From Thermoplasmata archaeon (GTDB lineage: Archaea > Thermoplasmatota > Thermoplasmata > Lutacidiplasmatales > UBA184): a stretch of DNA of 64,000 nt. The number at the start of each line of letters is the position of its first letter. The stretch's first letter is position 1. The translations under genes and the position numbers were made by a program. The notes under the pieces were generated by a model. The model worked only from the letters and a program-made list of their open reading frames with translations, did no database searches and was not told where the DNA came from. The stretch lies in assembly GCA_022750055.1 (NCBI GenBank), contig JAKIWL010000003.1, forward strand, positions 119,300-183,299, written 5' to 3'. This document shows positions 10,137 to 18,698 of the stretch, in pieces.

Positions 10137-10937
10137 ATGCCCGCACGATCCGAGTCAAGGCCCAGGACCGTCCGATGGACCCCTATCCCAGACCCCCCCG
10201 ACCGGTTCTCCACGGGGATCCCCGAGTTCGACCGCCTCCTGAGCGGGGGGTTTCCCCGTGGTGGCATGGCCCTCTTTCAGTTCGATGAGACGGTGACTCC
10301 AAGCGATCGGGAACTGTTGATGACCCCGACCCTGCTCAACTTCCTCGGTCAGTCGAACGGAATCATGGCCGTCCTGCCGGCGAGGGAATCGCCCCATGAG
10401 TTTCGTTCCCACCTCACCCGTTGGGTCACCCGACGGCTCTTCGACACCCGGGTCCGGGTCGTCTCGTATGTCGGGGAGGATTCGGAGGCCCCCTATGTCG
10501 TCGAGTTGAAGATCCGAGGGCCCCGGGCGATCTCTTCGAAGGAGAAGCGAGACAGCGCTCTGGCCATCAAGAGGTTGTCCCAGGCAGAGCGAGCGGTCCG
10601 AGGGGCCCGCTCAAGAATGTACCTGGAACTGATCGCCTTCGAGATCATGGACATGATCGCCGGCTCCGACACGGCCTCGAGAATGTTCTTCTTTGCGATC
10701 AAGCGGATTCGCCAGGTCGGAAACCTGTGCATTGGGATCCTCCGTCCCGGACTCGGCTGTGCGGACGCCGTTCGAGGAATGGCGGACCTCGAGTTCGCGG
10801 TGCACCGCGATGAGGTCGGTCTGACCCTCCGCGGGATTCGGCCTCCCTTCGCCAGCCACCGGGTCCTGCCCGATCCCCGGCGAGGGGTCCCGTGGGTCTC
10901 CTTGATGCCGATCCCGTCAAAACCGGGCCCCACCTAA
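10137..10937 (+). CDS. RecA-fold/KaiC-like protein lacking a Walker A motif
   Basis: FSTGIPEFDRLLSGGFPRGGMALFQFDETVTPSDREL: KaiC-like entry sequence but no P-loop; later IRQVGNLCIGIL... / DLEFAVHRDEVGLTLRGIRP resembles KaiC C-terminal strands. Confidence 0.65.
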   Translation: MPARSESRPRTVRWTPIPDPPDRFSTGIPEFDRLLSGGFPRGGMALFQFDETVTPSDRELLMTPTLLNFLGQSNGIMAVLPARESPHEFRSHLTRWVTRRLFDTRVRVVSYVGEDSEAPYVVELKIRGPRAISSKEKRDSALAIKRLSQAERAVRGARSRMYLELIAFEIMDMIAGSDTASRMFFFAIKRIRQVGNLCIGILRPGLGCADAVRGMADLEFAVHRDEVGLTLRGIRPPFASHRVLPDPRRGVPWVSLMPIPSKPGPT

Positions 10938-11116
10938 CTTCTGGACTCCCTGACCGGTGGGGCGGGCGACCCGAACGGGGACGGCCTTCCGAGGCCGTTG
11001 CGATGGAGGCCGCCGCCACCTGGGCCAAGGACCGGCAACCCACCTCACCCCTAGGGAACGTTGCGCTGGGGCGAATCCTCATTGCGCCCCGGCCCTCATC
11101 GCAGAGGGGAGGCAGG

Positions 11117-12280
11117 GTGTCCGTCCTTTGCGAGGTGATCTGGGATCCGGCGTTCCAATCCTACGACTTCGGACCTGGGCGGTGGTCCCGAGGCGGACCG
11201 AGATCGCTCTCGGTCGAGCTCATGGAACGAGCTGGGTTGTTCTCCGATCCGTCGCGCGCTCGCTGGAGGCACCGCGTGCGCCCGGCGAGTCGCCTGGAAC
11301 TACGGCGATTTCATGACCGACGATACCTCGACCTGGTTGAGAAGTTCAGCGCCCAGTCGGGGCGCATGTTCCTTGATTCGGGAGACACGCCCTCGTTCCC
11401 GGGGTGCGGCGCAGCCGCGAGCCGGATCGTGGGGGGTGCGATCGCTTCTCTCGAATCCGTTAGGGTGGGCCGTGCCCGTCGGGCGTTCCATCCTGCGGGC
11501 GGGCTGCACCACGCTCACCGAAGCCGAGCCGCAGGCTTTTGCATCTTCAACGACGTGGGGGTCGCACTCGCCCTTGCGACTGGCCCGGGCGGTGCCTACC
11601 GTCGAGTCGCGTACGTGGACATCGACGCGCACCACGGGGACGGCGTCATGTACGGCTTCTTCGATTCCGGACGGGTCCTCGATATCGATTTTCACCAGGA
11701 CGGGCGAACGCTCTTTCCCGGCACCGGTGCGGTCGAGGAGACGGGTCAGGGGGACGGAGCGGGGCTCAAGGCGAACGTCCCCCTTCCCCCCGGGACGGGA
11801 GACCGAGGCTTCGCCTCGGCCTTCTTGCGCGTGGTCCCGACCCTGCTCCGATCCTACCGACCCGAGATCATCGTGCTCCAGCACGGGGTCGACGGGCATT
11901 TCGGCGATCCTTTGGCGCGCCTACGTTACAGCGCTTCAAGCTTCTCGCTAGCCGTCGGGACCCTGATGGCGCTCGCCGAGGAGCTTTGCCAGGGTCGGCT
12001 CATCGTGACCGGGGGCGGAGGGTACAATCCCCGGAACGTTGCCCGGCTCCTGGCCGCATGCGGGTTCCTGCTGTCCGGTCAATACCCCCCCGAAGGAGCT
12101 CTCCCTGGGGCCTGGCGCGCACGTTTCGAGGTCGAAACTGGAGGGCGGGCTCCCGCGAACTGGCCGAATTTGCGTCCAGCCCCCGCGGGAGACCCGTCAC
12201 CCAGGGCCATCCGGAATGTCGTGCGCGCCCTCTCTGAGGAACTCGGGGTGAAGTTCCCGAGCGCTCGAACGGTGCGATGA
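11117..12280 (+). CDS. Histone deacetylase / acetoin utilization (AcuC) family deacetylase
   Basis: GLHHAHRSRAAGFCIFNDVGVAL, YVDIDAHHGDGVMYGF, LQHGVDGHFGDPLARL, GGGGYN; GTG start chosen because the longer ORF overlaps the upstream gene. Confidence 0.9.
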   Translation: MSVLCEVIWDPAFQSYDFGPGRWSRGGPRSLSVELMERAGLFSDPSRARWRHRVRPASRLELRRFHDRRYLDLVEKFSAQSGRMFLDSGDTPSFPGCGAAASRIVGGAIASLESVRVGRARRAFHPAGGLHHAHRSRAAGFCIFNDVGVALALATGPGGAYRRVAYVDIDAHHGDGVMYGFFDSGRVLDIDFHQDGRTLFPGTGAVEETGQGDGAGLKANVPLPPGTGDRGFASAFLRVVPTLLRSYRPEIIVLQHGVDGHFGDPLARLRYSASSFSLAVGTLMALAEELCQGRLIVTGGGGYNPRNVARLLAACGFLLSGQYPPEGALPGAWRARFEVETGGRAPANWPNLRPAPAGDPSPRAIRNVVRALSEELGVKFPSARTVR

Positions 12281-12530
12281 GTCGGTTCGGTTGCAGGGTC
12301 TGGGAACGGCTTCGGACGTCACGAGGTCCGCAGCGGTTTTCCCCCGAGGGGGGGAACATAGCTCCCCCATCGGCCGACGGCGGTACCGTTTCGGCGGGCC
12401 GACGCTGTAATTACCTCGGACCCACTAGCGAGAGGTTCGGAGGGAGGGTCCTTCATAACGGGGTTTGAACCAACCGTTTCGGGACTCGCACCAAAACGTG
12501 AGAATACACTCCGCCGACTTGCGATTTCAG

Positions 12531-15014
12531 ATGCGCCGACGGATGAGCCACTGGTCCCGACCCGGCCGGATTCGAATCGTCTCCGCCCGGGTCGCCCTGT
12601 CGGTCCTGTTCGCAGCAATGCTCGCCTTCTCCGTCTACGGAACGCTCTCTCCTCCTCCCCTTCGCTGTGGTCTACCGGGCTCGGTTGGCTGCTCGGGCGG
12701 ACTGCTCGGTCCGGCCCTGGTGCCGGCAAGCTCCGGCGAGCAGTGGTTCACCGTCACGCTGTTCGACTACGGGTTCTGGATCGTCGATTCGACAACGGGC
12801 GCCAATGAGTCGACGGCTTGGAACGTCTTCGAAGGGTGGACGGTCCACGTCAACGCCACCAGTCTGGCCCCCGACGCGGCGGTCGGTGGGACCGCCTACC
12901 ACGGCCTAGGTGTCGAGCTCAATCAGACCGGCCAGCAACTCCTTTCCCTGGCCGCGCCGGTCGGAGCTTGGACCCCTGGGAGCTTCGTGGCCCCTCTCGC
13001 CGAATACCATCACCAGCACATCTGGTGCACGATCCAATGCGGTCCGGGCCACGGCGGGCAACAGGCCTGGGTCCTGAACGTAATCCCTTCGGTCCCACTG
13101 CCGAAAGCCACGGCCACCTCGAACCTGACGTCCGGGCGAGCCCCGCTCGCCGTCACTTTCACGGGGACCCCGAGCGCAGGGACGCCGCCGTACAATACCA
13201 GTTGGGACTTCGGGGACGGAACCGCGATCGGATACGGCGTCAGCGCGGGCCACACGTACGCGTTAGGGGGTGCCTACGAGGCCCAATTCCGAGTGACCGA
13301 CGCGAAAGGGATGGGCGCGACCGCGAGCGTGGGTATCCTCGTCAACTCCTCCGACCCGCTTCGGGCGTCCGTTTCCGCCGCCCCGACCCTCGGGGCGGCG
13401 CCGTTCACGAGTACGCTCAGTCTGATCGTGCATGGTGGCGCGCCGCCGTACACGTACGCATGGTCCTTCGGGGACGGGAGCACGGGCTCGGCCGGGAACC
13501 ATACGAGTCACCTCTACGCCGCCCCCGGTGTGTATGCGGTCGTCGCCACGGTCACCGACTCGCACGCGAGCTCGGTGCGGATCCTGACGTCGATCATCGC
13601 CTCCCCTCCCCTCGGCTATTTCCCGGTGACCGTCATCGCAAACCCACCGAACGGGTCCGCCCCTATCATCATCCAGATGAGCGCGACGCCGCTGGGTGGA
13701 ACCGCCCCCTATCGGTACCTCTGGGTCTTCGGAGATGGCTCGACGGGATCCGGGGCGTCCTCGGCCCATCAATACAACCTCACCGGATCGTACGAGGTCA
13801 ACCTGTTCGTGAGCGACTCCGCCGGTCACGTCGGGTCGGCGGCGGTCAACCTCCCCCTCGTCGCAGCCTCGGGCGGGGGCGGCGGAGGCGACGAACGCCC
13901 CGCGGGCGGCCCCCTCGCCTCCCCGGCGGCTGTCAATGGAACGCTCACGATCTTTCCCCTGGCGACTCCCCGAGACGGTGGCTCGCCTCTTCTCGTCAAC
14001 GCCTCGGCGTCCATCGAGGCGGGTACCGGATTGGGAGAGACGATCAGCTGGAATTTCGGGGATGGCACGACAGGATCCGGGACTCAGGTCTCCCATCAGT
14101 TCGCTCGGGTGGGGGCCTACAATGTCACCGTCACGGCGACCGATTCCGGCGGGAACCAGGGTTCCAACCGGACGGTGGTTCGGGTGGAGCCGCTCAGCAT
14201 GACGCTCGTGGCGAACCGGTCGCTCGGTGACCCGCCCATCTCGGTGACGACGGCCGTCTCGATCGTCGGCGGCACGGGCCGGTTCGGCGTCGTCAGTTGG
14301 AATTGGGGGGACGGCAATACGTCCTTCGGCAACCTCGTGAACCGGACCTACGGTCCGAACGAGACCGGACCGATCGTGATCCGTGCTTCGACCACGGACT
14401 CGTTGGGGACCCTTGTGAATGCCTCGATCACGCTTCAGGTGAACCCCGTACTCGTGGCGACGGTCAACGTCCGCCACCCGTCGTCGGTACTCCCCCCGGT
14501 CAATGTGGACTTCACGCTGGACACCCGGGGCGGGAGCGGCTCGTACAACGCCCTGCCGTTATGGGACTTCGGAGACGGCACGAGTACTCGCAGTGGCAAT
14601 GTGACGAATCATTCCTACTCGAAGCTCGGCGACTATCGGATCGTGGTGCGGACCAACGACAGCCTCGGAAGCTCGGTGGTCGCGAGCGCATGGCTGAACC
14701 TCACGGTCGCCCCACCGACCCAGCCGGTGAAGTTGGGAGGGAAGCCACCGTGGTCGCTCACCGGCGTCTCGGATCCCAACCGTGCTGCGCTCATCCTGAT
14801 CGGCATCGTGGCGGCCACGGGCCTCCTACTCCTCCAGCAACGTCGACGCCGGTCCAAGGCAAAGCCGACGACTCGTCCGAACCCCCGTCCGGGACCCGGT
14901 GCGACCGCACGCTCGGCTTCGCCTCCGTCGGTCGCTCGGCCCGCCAGTCGGCCGGTGACGGCGATCGGGGCGAAACCTGGCGCAGTCCCGCCGCCGTCGA
15001 AGGCCGTGAAGTAG
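12531..15014 (+). CDS. Membrane-anchored CuA-like cupredoxin domain fused to multiple PKD repeats
   Basis: N-terminal TM; AYHGLGVEL...HHQHIWCTIQCGPGHGGQ resembles the COX2/N2OR CuA site; repeated FGDGT/FGDGS PKD signatures; C-terminal TM (AALILIGIVAATGLLLL) plus basic tail. Confidence 0.75.
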   Translation: MRRRMSHWSRPGRIRIVSARVALSVLFAAMLAFSVYGTLSPPPLRCGLPGSVGCSGGLLGPALVPASSGEQWFTVTLFDYGFWIVDSTTGANESTAWNVFEGWTVHVNATSLAPDAAVGGTAYHGLGVELNQTGQQLLSLAAPVGAWTPGSFVAPLAEYHHQHIWCTIQCGPGHGGQQAWVLNVIPSVPLPKATATSNLTSGRAPLAVTFTGTPSAGTPPYNTSWDFGDGTAIGYGVSAGHTYALGGAYEAQFRVTDAKGMGATASVGILVNSSDPLRASVSAAPTLGAAPFTSTLSLIVHGGAPPYTYAWSFGDGSTGSAGNHTSHLYAAPGVYAVVATVTDSHASSVRILTSIIASPPLGYFPVTVIANPPNGSAPIIIQMSATPLGGTAPYRYLWVFGDGSTGSGASSAHQYNLTGSYEVNLFVSDSAGHVGSAAVNLPLVAASGGGGGGDERPAGGPLASPAAVNGTLTIFPLATPRDGGSPLLVNASASIEAGTGLGETISWNFGDGTTGSGTQVSHQFARVGAYNVTVTATDSGGNQGSNRTVVRVEPLSMTLVANRSLGDPPISVTTAVSIVGGTGRFGVVSWNWGDGNTSFGNLVNRTYGPNETGPIVIRASTTDSLGTLVNASITLQVNPVLVATVNVRHPSSVLPPVNVDFTLDTRGGSGSYNALPLWDFGDGTSTRSGNVTNHSYSKLGDYRIVVRTNDSLGSSVVASAWLNLTVAPPTQPVKLGGKPPWSLTGVSDPNRAALILIGIVAATGLLLLQQRRRRSKAKPTTRPNPRPGPGATARSASPPSVARPASRPVTAIGAKPGAVPPPSKAVK

Positions 15015-15024
15015 CGCACCGTCC

Positions 15025-15873
15025 ATGATCGGGTCGAGCGCTCAGGAACCCTCCCCACCCTCTCCGAACGAACCTGATCGCGCCGACCTCCCAGTGGTTC
15101 CGAGCGCACTCGGTCGTCGTGTCCTCCTGTACGAGTTCGTGGTGCTCGCCGAGTACTGGCTCGCCCCTACCTTGCTCGGCGTGACGAACTACGCCGGCAT
15201 TTGGTCGGACGTCGGTGTGCTCCTCTTCGTCCTCTTCGTCGGTTCGCTCGCGTGGTTCGTCCTTCGACCGCTCCGCCCCCACCTGAAGCGGGCTCTTCGA
15301 TCTCGCGAATCCCGTCTCGCCTTCCATGGTGTGTGGGCGGCCGCGCTCGCCGCGGCGCTGTTCGTGACGAATGTGTTTCAGATCAGCCGGCCGAGCGCGA
15401 TCGGCAGTTCGGTTCAACTCGGCGACACCACGGTCTACTCCCCGTTCGGGGCGTGGCCCAGCCTGACGGTCTACCTACCCAGGATCGGCCTGTTCGGAAC
15501 GTTCGATGTTGAGGTCCTCACCGTGCTCGGACTCATCTCCGTCCTCGGGTCGGCGGCGCTCCGCCTCGCGATCGACCGGAGGTCCACGACCTGCCCCGCT
15601 GTCCCGACCCGACCCTGGACCACGCGGGTCGCCACCGTCGCCGTCTGGTCGCCCCTTGGACTCATCACCGGATGCACGGCTTGTGCCCCTGCGTACCTCG
15701 CGATCCTCGGCCTCGTCGCGCCGGCGGCGTCGACCGGGCTCGCCTCGGTCCCGTTGGTCCCGTGGATCGGACTCGCTGGCCTTCTGTACCTGGGGAGCTT
15801 CGGTCTCGCCATCCATCTGATCCGGCGCGCGACGGGCCCGGCGCCCGAGTCGGTGGGGAACCCGGAGCCATAG
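15025..15873 (+). CDS. Polytopic membrane protein with intramembrane GCTAC cysteine motif
   Basis: Six to seven hydrophobic segments; SPLGLITGCTACAPAYLAILGLVAPA. Confidence 0.7.
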   Translation: MIGSSAQEPSPPSPNEPDRADLPVVPSALGRRVLLYEFVVLAEYWLAPTLLGVTNYAGIWSDVGVLLFVLFVGSLAWFVLRPLRPHLKRALRSRESRLAFHGVWAAALAAALFVTNVFQISRPSAIGSSVQLGDTTVYSPFGAWPSLTVYLPRIGLFGTFDVEVLTVLGLISVLGSAALRLAIDRRSTTCPAVPTRPWTTRVATVAVWSPLGLITGCTACAPAYLAILGLVAPAASTGLASVPLVPWIGLAGLLYLGSFGLAIHLIRRATGPAPESVGNPEP

Positions 15874-15879
15874 GGTCGG

Positions 15880-17262
15880 ATGGCGACGGCCGGCCCACCG
15901 ACCCAGATCTTTTGCCGGCTGTGCGGCCGGATGATGGCGCCCGCCTCCCGATGCCCGGGCTGCGGGTGGGTCGATCGGATCGGGCTGCTCGCGGAGGCGA
16001 GCTTCACTCCCCCCGCGCGGCCCTCGGCACCGGTCCCGCTCGCCCTGCCGGCCCGGCCACCGGCGTCCGCCCCCACGACGACCCCCGAGGCCCGCCCGTT
16101 GGGGTCCCTGATCGCCCCCACCTTCACCGACTCGCTGAGCACGTCGGGGGCCACCGGGAACACCCAGAGCGTCCCGGCCCCTTCGCTGGCCGTCCCACCG
16201 ACTGAAGCGGGGCCCAAGAAGGAACCGTCGCTGACCGCCCCGATTCGGCCCTCCGGATCACCCCGCCCGCCTTCGCCTAGGGCGCCGAGCCCCTCTGGAG
16301 CCGCTCGCGTCCCTCATTCCGCGGCGGCCGCCCGGAGCCCAGCGACCGCGCAGCGGGCGCGGACCCTGTCGCCCCGCGCTTGGCTCAAGGCGCTCTGGAA
16401 GCGCCACCTGCCGCCGGTTCGCCTGGTCTGGGTGTTCCTCGCGATCCTCCTATGGAACGGTCAAGGATTGAGGAACTTCGCCACGGCCCAGCCGCTGCTG
16501 CTGCTCCCGCTCGTCGCCGTGCTGGCCGACCTGGGTCTCCAAGCCGTCCGCTTCCCCAGGGTCCGCGTCCCGGACGCTGCAATCGCCAACGGCCTGTTCC
16601 TATCGGTGATCCTGTGGCCGACCCAGATTTCGCTCGCGCTCGTCGCGGTGGCCGTGGTCACGGTGGGGCTGCGGCACGCGGCCCGGGTCGCGAGCCACCC
16701 GATCTTCAACCCGGCCGCGGCGGGGGTCCTGATCGCCGCCACCGTCTTCGCCCTCCCCCAGCCTTGGCACATCGGGATCACGCGATGGGATACGCTCCTT
16801 GTCGCAGTGCTCGGACTCGTCCTCTGGTCCAAGGCTTGGCCCACCTGGAGGATCTGGGGTACCTACTTCGCGTGCAACCTGATCGTCGTCGTCGCCGTCG
16901 CCGACCTGCTCGGAGGCTCGAAGGCGGTCCCCCTCGTCCTGCAGACGTCCCTCCTCGGCACGACCCCTGTGTTCTTCGGTCTCTTCATGGTCACCGAGCC
17001 TCGGACGGCTCCGACCGCGCGTGTCGCGATGCTCGTCTTCGGCTCCCTCGTCGGGGCCTCCGCGGCCCTGCTACCGGTCCTCTTCGCCGAGTACACGGCC
17101 ATCTCCGCCCTCGGCGTCCTCGCGCCGTACCTCGCACTCTTCGTCGGGAACGTCTTCACCGTGGCCCTCCCGTCGGCGCGCGGGATCCGCCGGCCCGCGA
17201 CCGCCCCAGTCCCCACCCCGGCGCCCCGACGTCCGGCGGGCGCGGGCAGCGGGCCGTCGTGA
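15880..17262 (+). CDS. N-terminal zinc ribbon + Pro-rich linker + RnfD/NqrB-like membrane domain
   Basis: FCRLCGRMM...RCPGCGW zinc ribbon; HPIFNPAAAGVL and FFGLFMVTEPRTAPTA resemble RnfD/NqrB motifs. Confidence 0.65.
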   Translation: MATAGPPTQIFCRLCGRMMAPASRCPGCGWVDRIGLLAEASFTPPARPSAPVPLALPARPPASAPTTTPEARPLGSLIAPTFTDSLSTSGATGNTQSVPAPSLAVPPTEAGPKKEPSLTAPIRPSGSPRPPSPRAPSPSGAARVPHSAAAARSPATAQRARTLSPRAWLKALWKRHLPPVRLVWVFLAILLWNGQGLRNFATAQPLLLLPLVAVLADLGLQAVRFPRVRVPDAAIANGLFLSVILWPTQISLALVAVAVVTVGLRHAARVASHPIFNPAAAGVLIAATVFALPQPWHIGITRWDTLLVAVLGLVLWSKAWPTWRIWGTYFACNLIVVVAVADLLGGSKAVPLVLQTSLLGTTPVFFGLFMVTEPRTAPTARVAMLVFGSLVGASAALLPVLFAEYTAISALGVLAPYLALFVGNVFTVALPSARGIRRPATAPVPTPAPRRPAGAGSGPS

Positions 17263-17284
17263 ACCGCCCTCGGAAGCGGGGCCG

Positions 17285-18526
17285 ATGCGCCGTGCCGTGT
17301 CCCACCCCCAGGGAGACACGGTGACGCGACCGGACCGGGTCGGGCTGGATTGGTCCACGTTCTCGCTCCGCGAGACTCGTTCCCGGGTCCATGGGTGGAT
17401 GGCTCGGGGCCTTGCCACTGTGGTCGGAATCGCGGTTGCGCTCGGGTCCCTGTTGGCGGGCGGGATGCTGACGCTCTTCCCGACCCAGGGGGTGTACACG
17501 GCCGAAATCCTGAGCGGAAGAGGCCTCGCGGGCTGGTGGTTCTTTCCCGAGGTCCTCGTCGTCCAGCCGTGGGGGATCCTGCAGCTTCCCTGGCTTCCGA
17601 CCCTGGCGATGATCCTGGTGGCACTGGGGGCGGGATGGGGATCGGCCGCGTCCATCGGCGCGATCGTGCGTTGGCTCCGCCGCCGGACCCCGGGGGAACG
17701 GGGGGCCACGGTCGCCGGGATCGCGGCGGGAGCGGGCCCCGGGATCGCTTCGATGGCTACTCTCGGTGCCTGCTGCTGCACCTCCTGCACCTCAGCGGCC
17801 GGACTCGCGGTCGTGGCCGCGACGAGCGGAACGACGGTCGGCACGCTACTCCGGGTCGACTGGTACCTCCCCGTCTTCCAGGTCGCCGTCGTCTACCTGA
17901 GCCTCCTGGCACAGGAGCGCGCACTCCGCCGGACCGAGACCCTGGAGCCGACCTCGTCTCCGCAGGGTCGTTGGTTCCTCGTCGCAGCGGCGCTCCGAGT
18001 TGCCCTCCTCATCGCCGGGATGACCTGGTCGCTCGCGATGTTCGTCGAGTGGGGGACGGTCGATCCGGCCACGGCCTCCTCCGCGGACTGGTACCATTGG
18101 ATCTTCGAGCACCAGCTCCTGTCAATGATCGCCATCGCCGCCGCGCTGTTCCCCCGAGAGCTCGTATCTCTGTTCCAAAATCGGCCGTGGCGGATGCCGC
18201 TGTGGATAAGTCGCGCTGCGTTGCTCCTCGCCGGGCTGACCTGGGGCACCTGGGTGCCTCCCGCCCTCGTGAAACTCGGCTTGGGAGGCTTCGTCAACGA
18301 GCTGCTGGGCGCGATCGGGTTTCCCCCCTCCTGGGGGGCGGTGGCCCCGGACGTCGCAGTCGGGCCGGCCTTGGTGTTCCACTGGGCCTTCCAGCATCTC
18401 CTACTCTCTGGATTCTCCTTGACCCTCGCCCTCTCCCCCACGATCGCGGCCCGGGCCGTCCTAAACTCGACCTCGGCGCCCTCCCCCTCCTCGGGGGCGC
18501 AAGGAGATGTGGTTCCCTCCGCCTGA
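17285..18526 (+). CDS. Polytopic membrane protein with GACCCTSC cysteine motif
   Basis: Many TM segments; ATLGACCCTSCTSAAGLAVVAATSGTTVG; start ambiguous (ATG 17285 or GTG 17321). Confidence 0.7.
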   Translation: MRRAVSHPQGDTVTRPDRVGLDWSTFSLRETRSRVHGWMARGLATVVGIAVALGSLLAGGMLTLFPTQGVYTAEILSGRGLAGWWFFPEVLVVQPWGILQLPWLPTLAMILVALGAGWGSAASIGAIVRWLRRRTPGERGATVAGIAAGAGPGIASMATLGACCCTSCTSAAGLAVVAATSGTTVGTLLRVDWYLPVFQVAVVYLSLLAQERALRRTETLEPTSSPQGRWFLVAAALRVALLIAGMTWSLAMFVEWGTVDPATASSADWYHWIFEHQLLSMIAIAAALFPRELVSLFQNRPWRMPLWISRAALLLAGLTWGTWVPPALVKLGLGGFVNELLGAIGFPPSWGAVAPDVAVGPALVFHWAFQHLLLSGFSLTLALSPTIAARAVLNSTSAPSPSSGAQGDVVPSA

Positions 18527-18552
18527 CCCCCCGCGCCGGGCGGTCTGCTGAC

Positions 18553-18683
18553 CCGTTCGGAGAACGGCTGCCCTTCTCGGGCTTCGACCCCCATCCCGAA
18601 TGAAGCTCCCTCGGAGGGGACCGCCGAATGAGGTGGTGAAAGGCAGGCGAGACCTGCCGCCGAGCGGACCCTTCGGTCCCGCT
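18553..18683. other. Hairpin-dense intergenic segment between convergent genes
   Basis: Stems CCGTTC/GAACGG, GCCC/GGGC, GGCAGG/CCTGCC and AGCGGACC/GGTcCCGCT read directly. Confidence 0.5.
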
Positions 18684-18698
18684 GCGACCGGAGGATTC

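Noticed and set aside
12818-14230. 470-aa ORF overlapping the CuA-PKD gene
   Set aside because: Alternative frame, Arg/Gly/Pro-rich; the PKD frame has clear domain repeats
18580-18612. Fragment resembling the 5S rRNA CCCATCCCGAAC...GAAG segment
   Set aside because: Only a short match; the remaining 5S helices and terminal stem are absent
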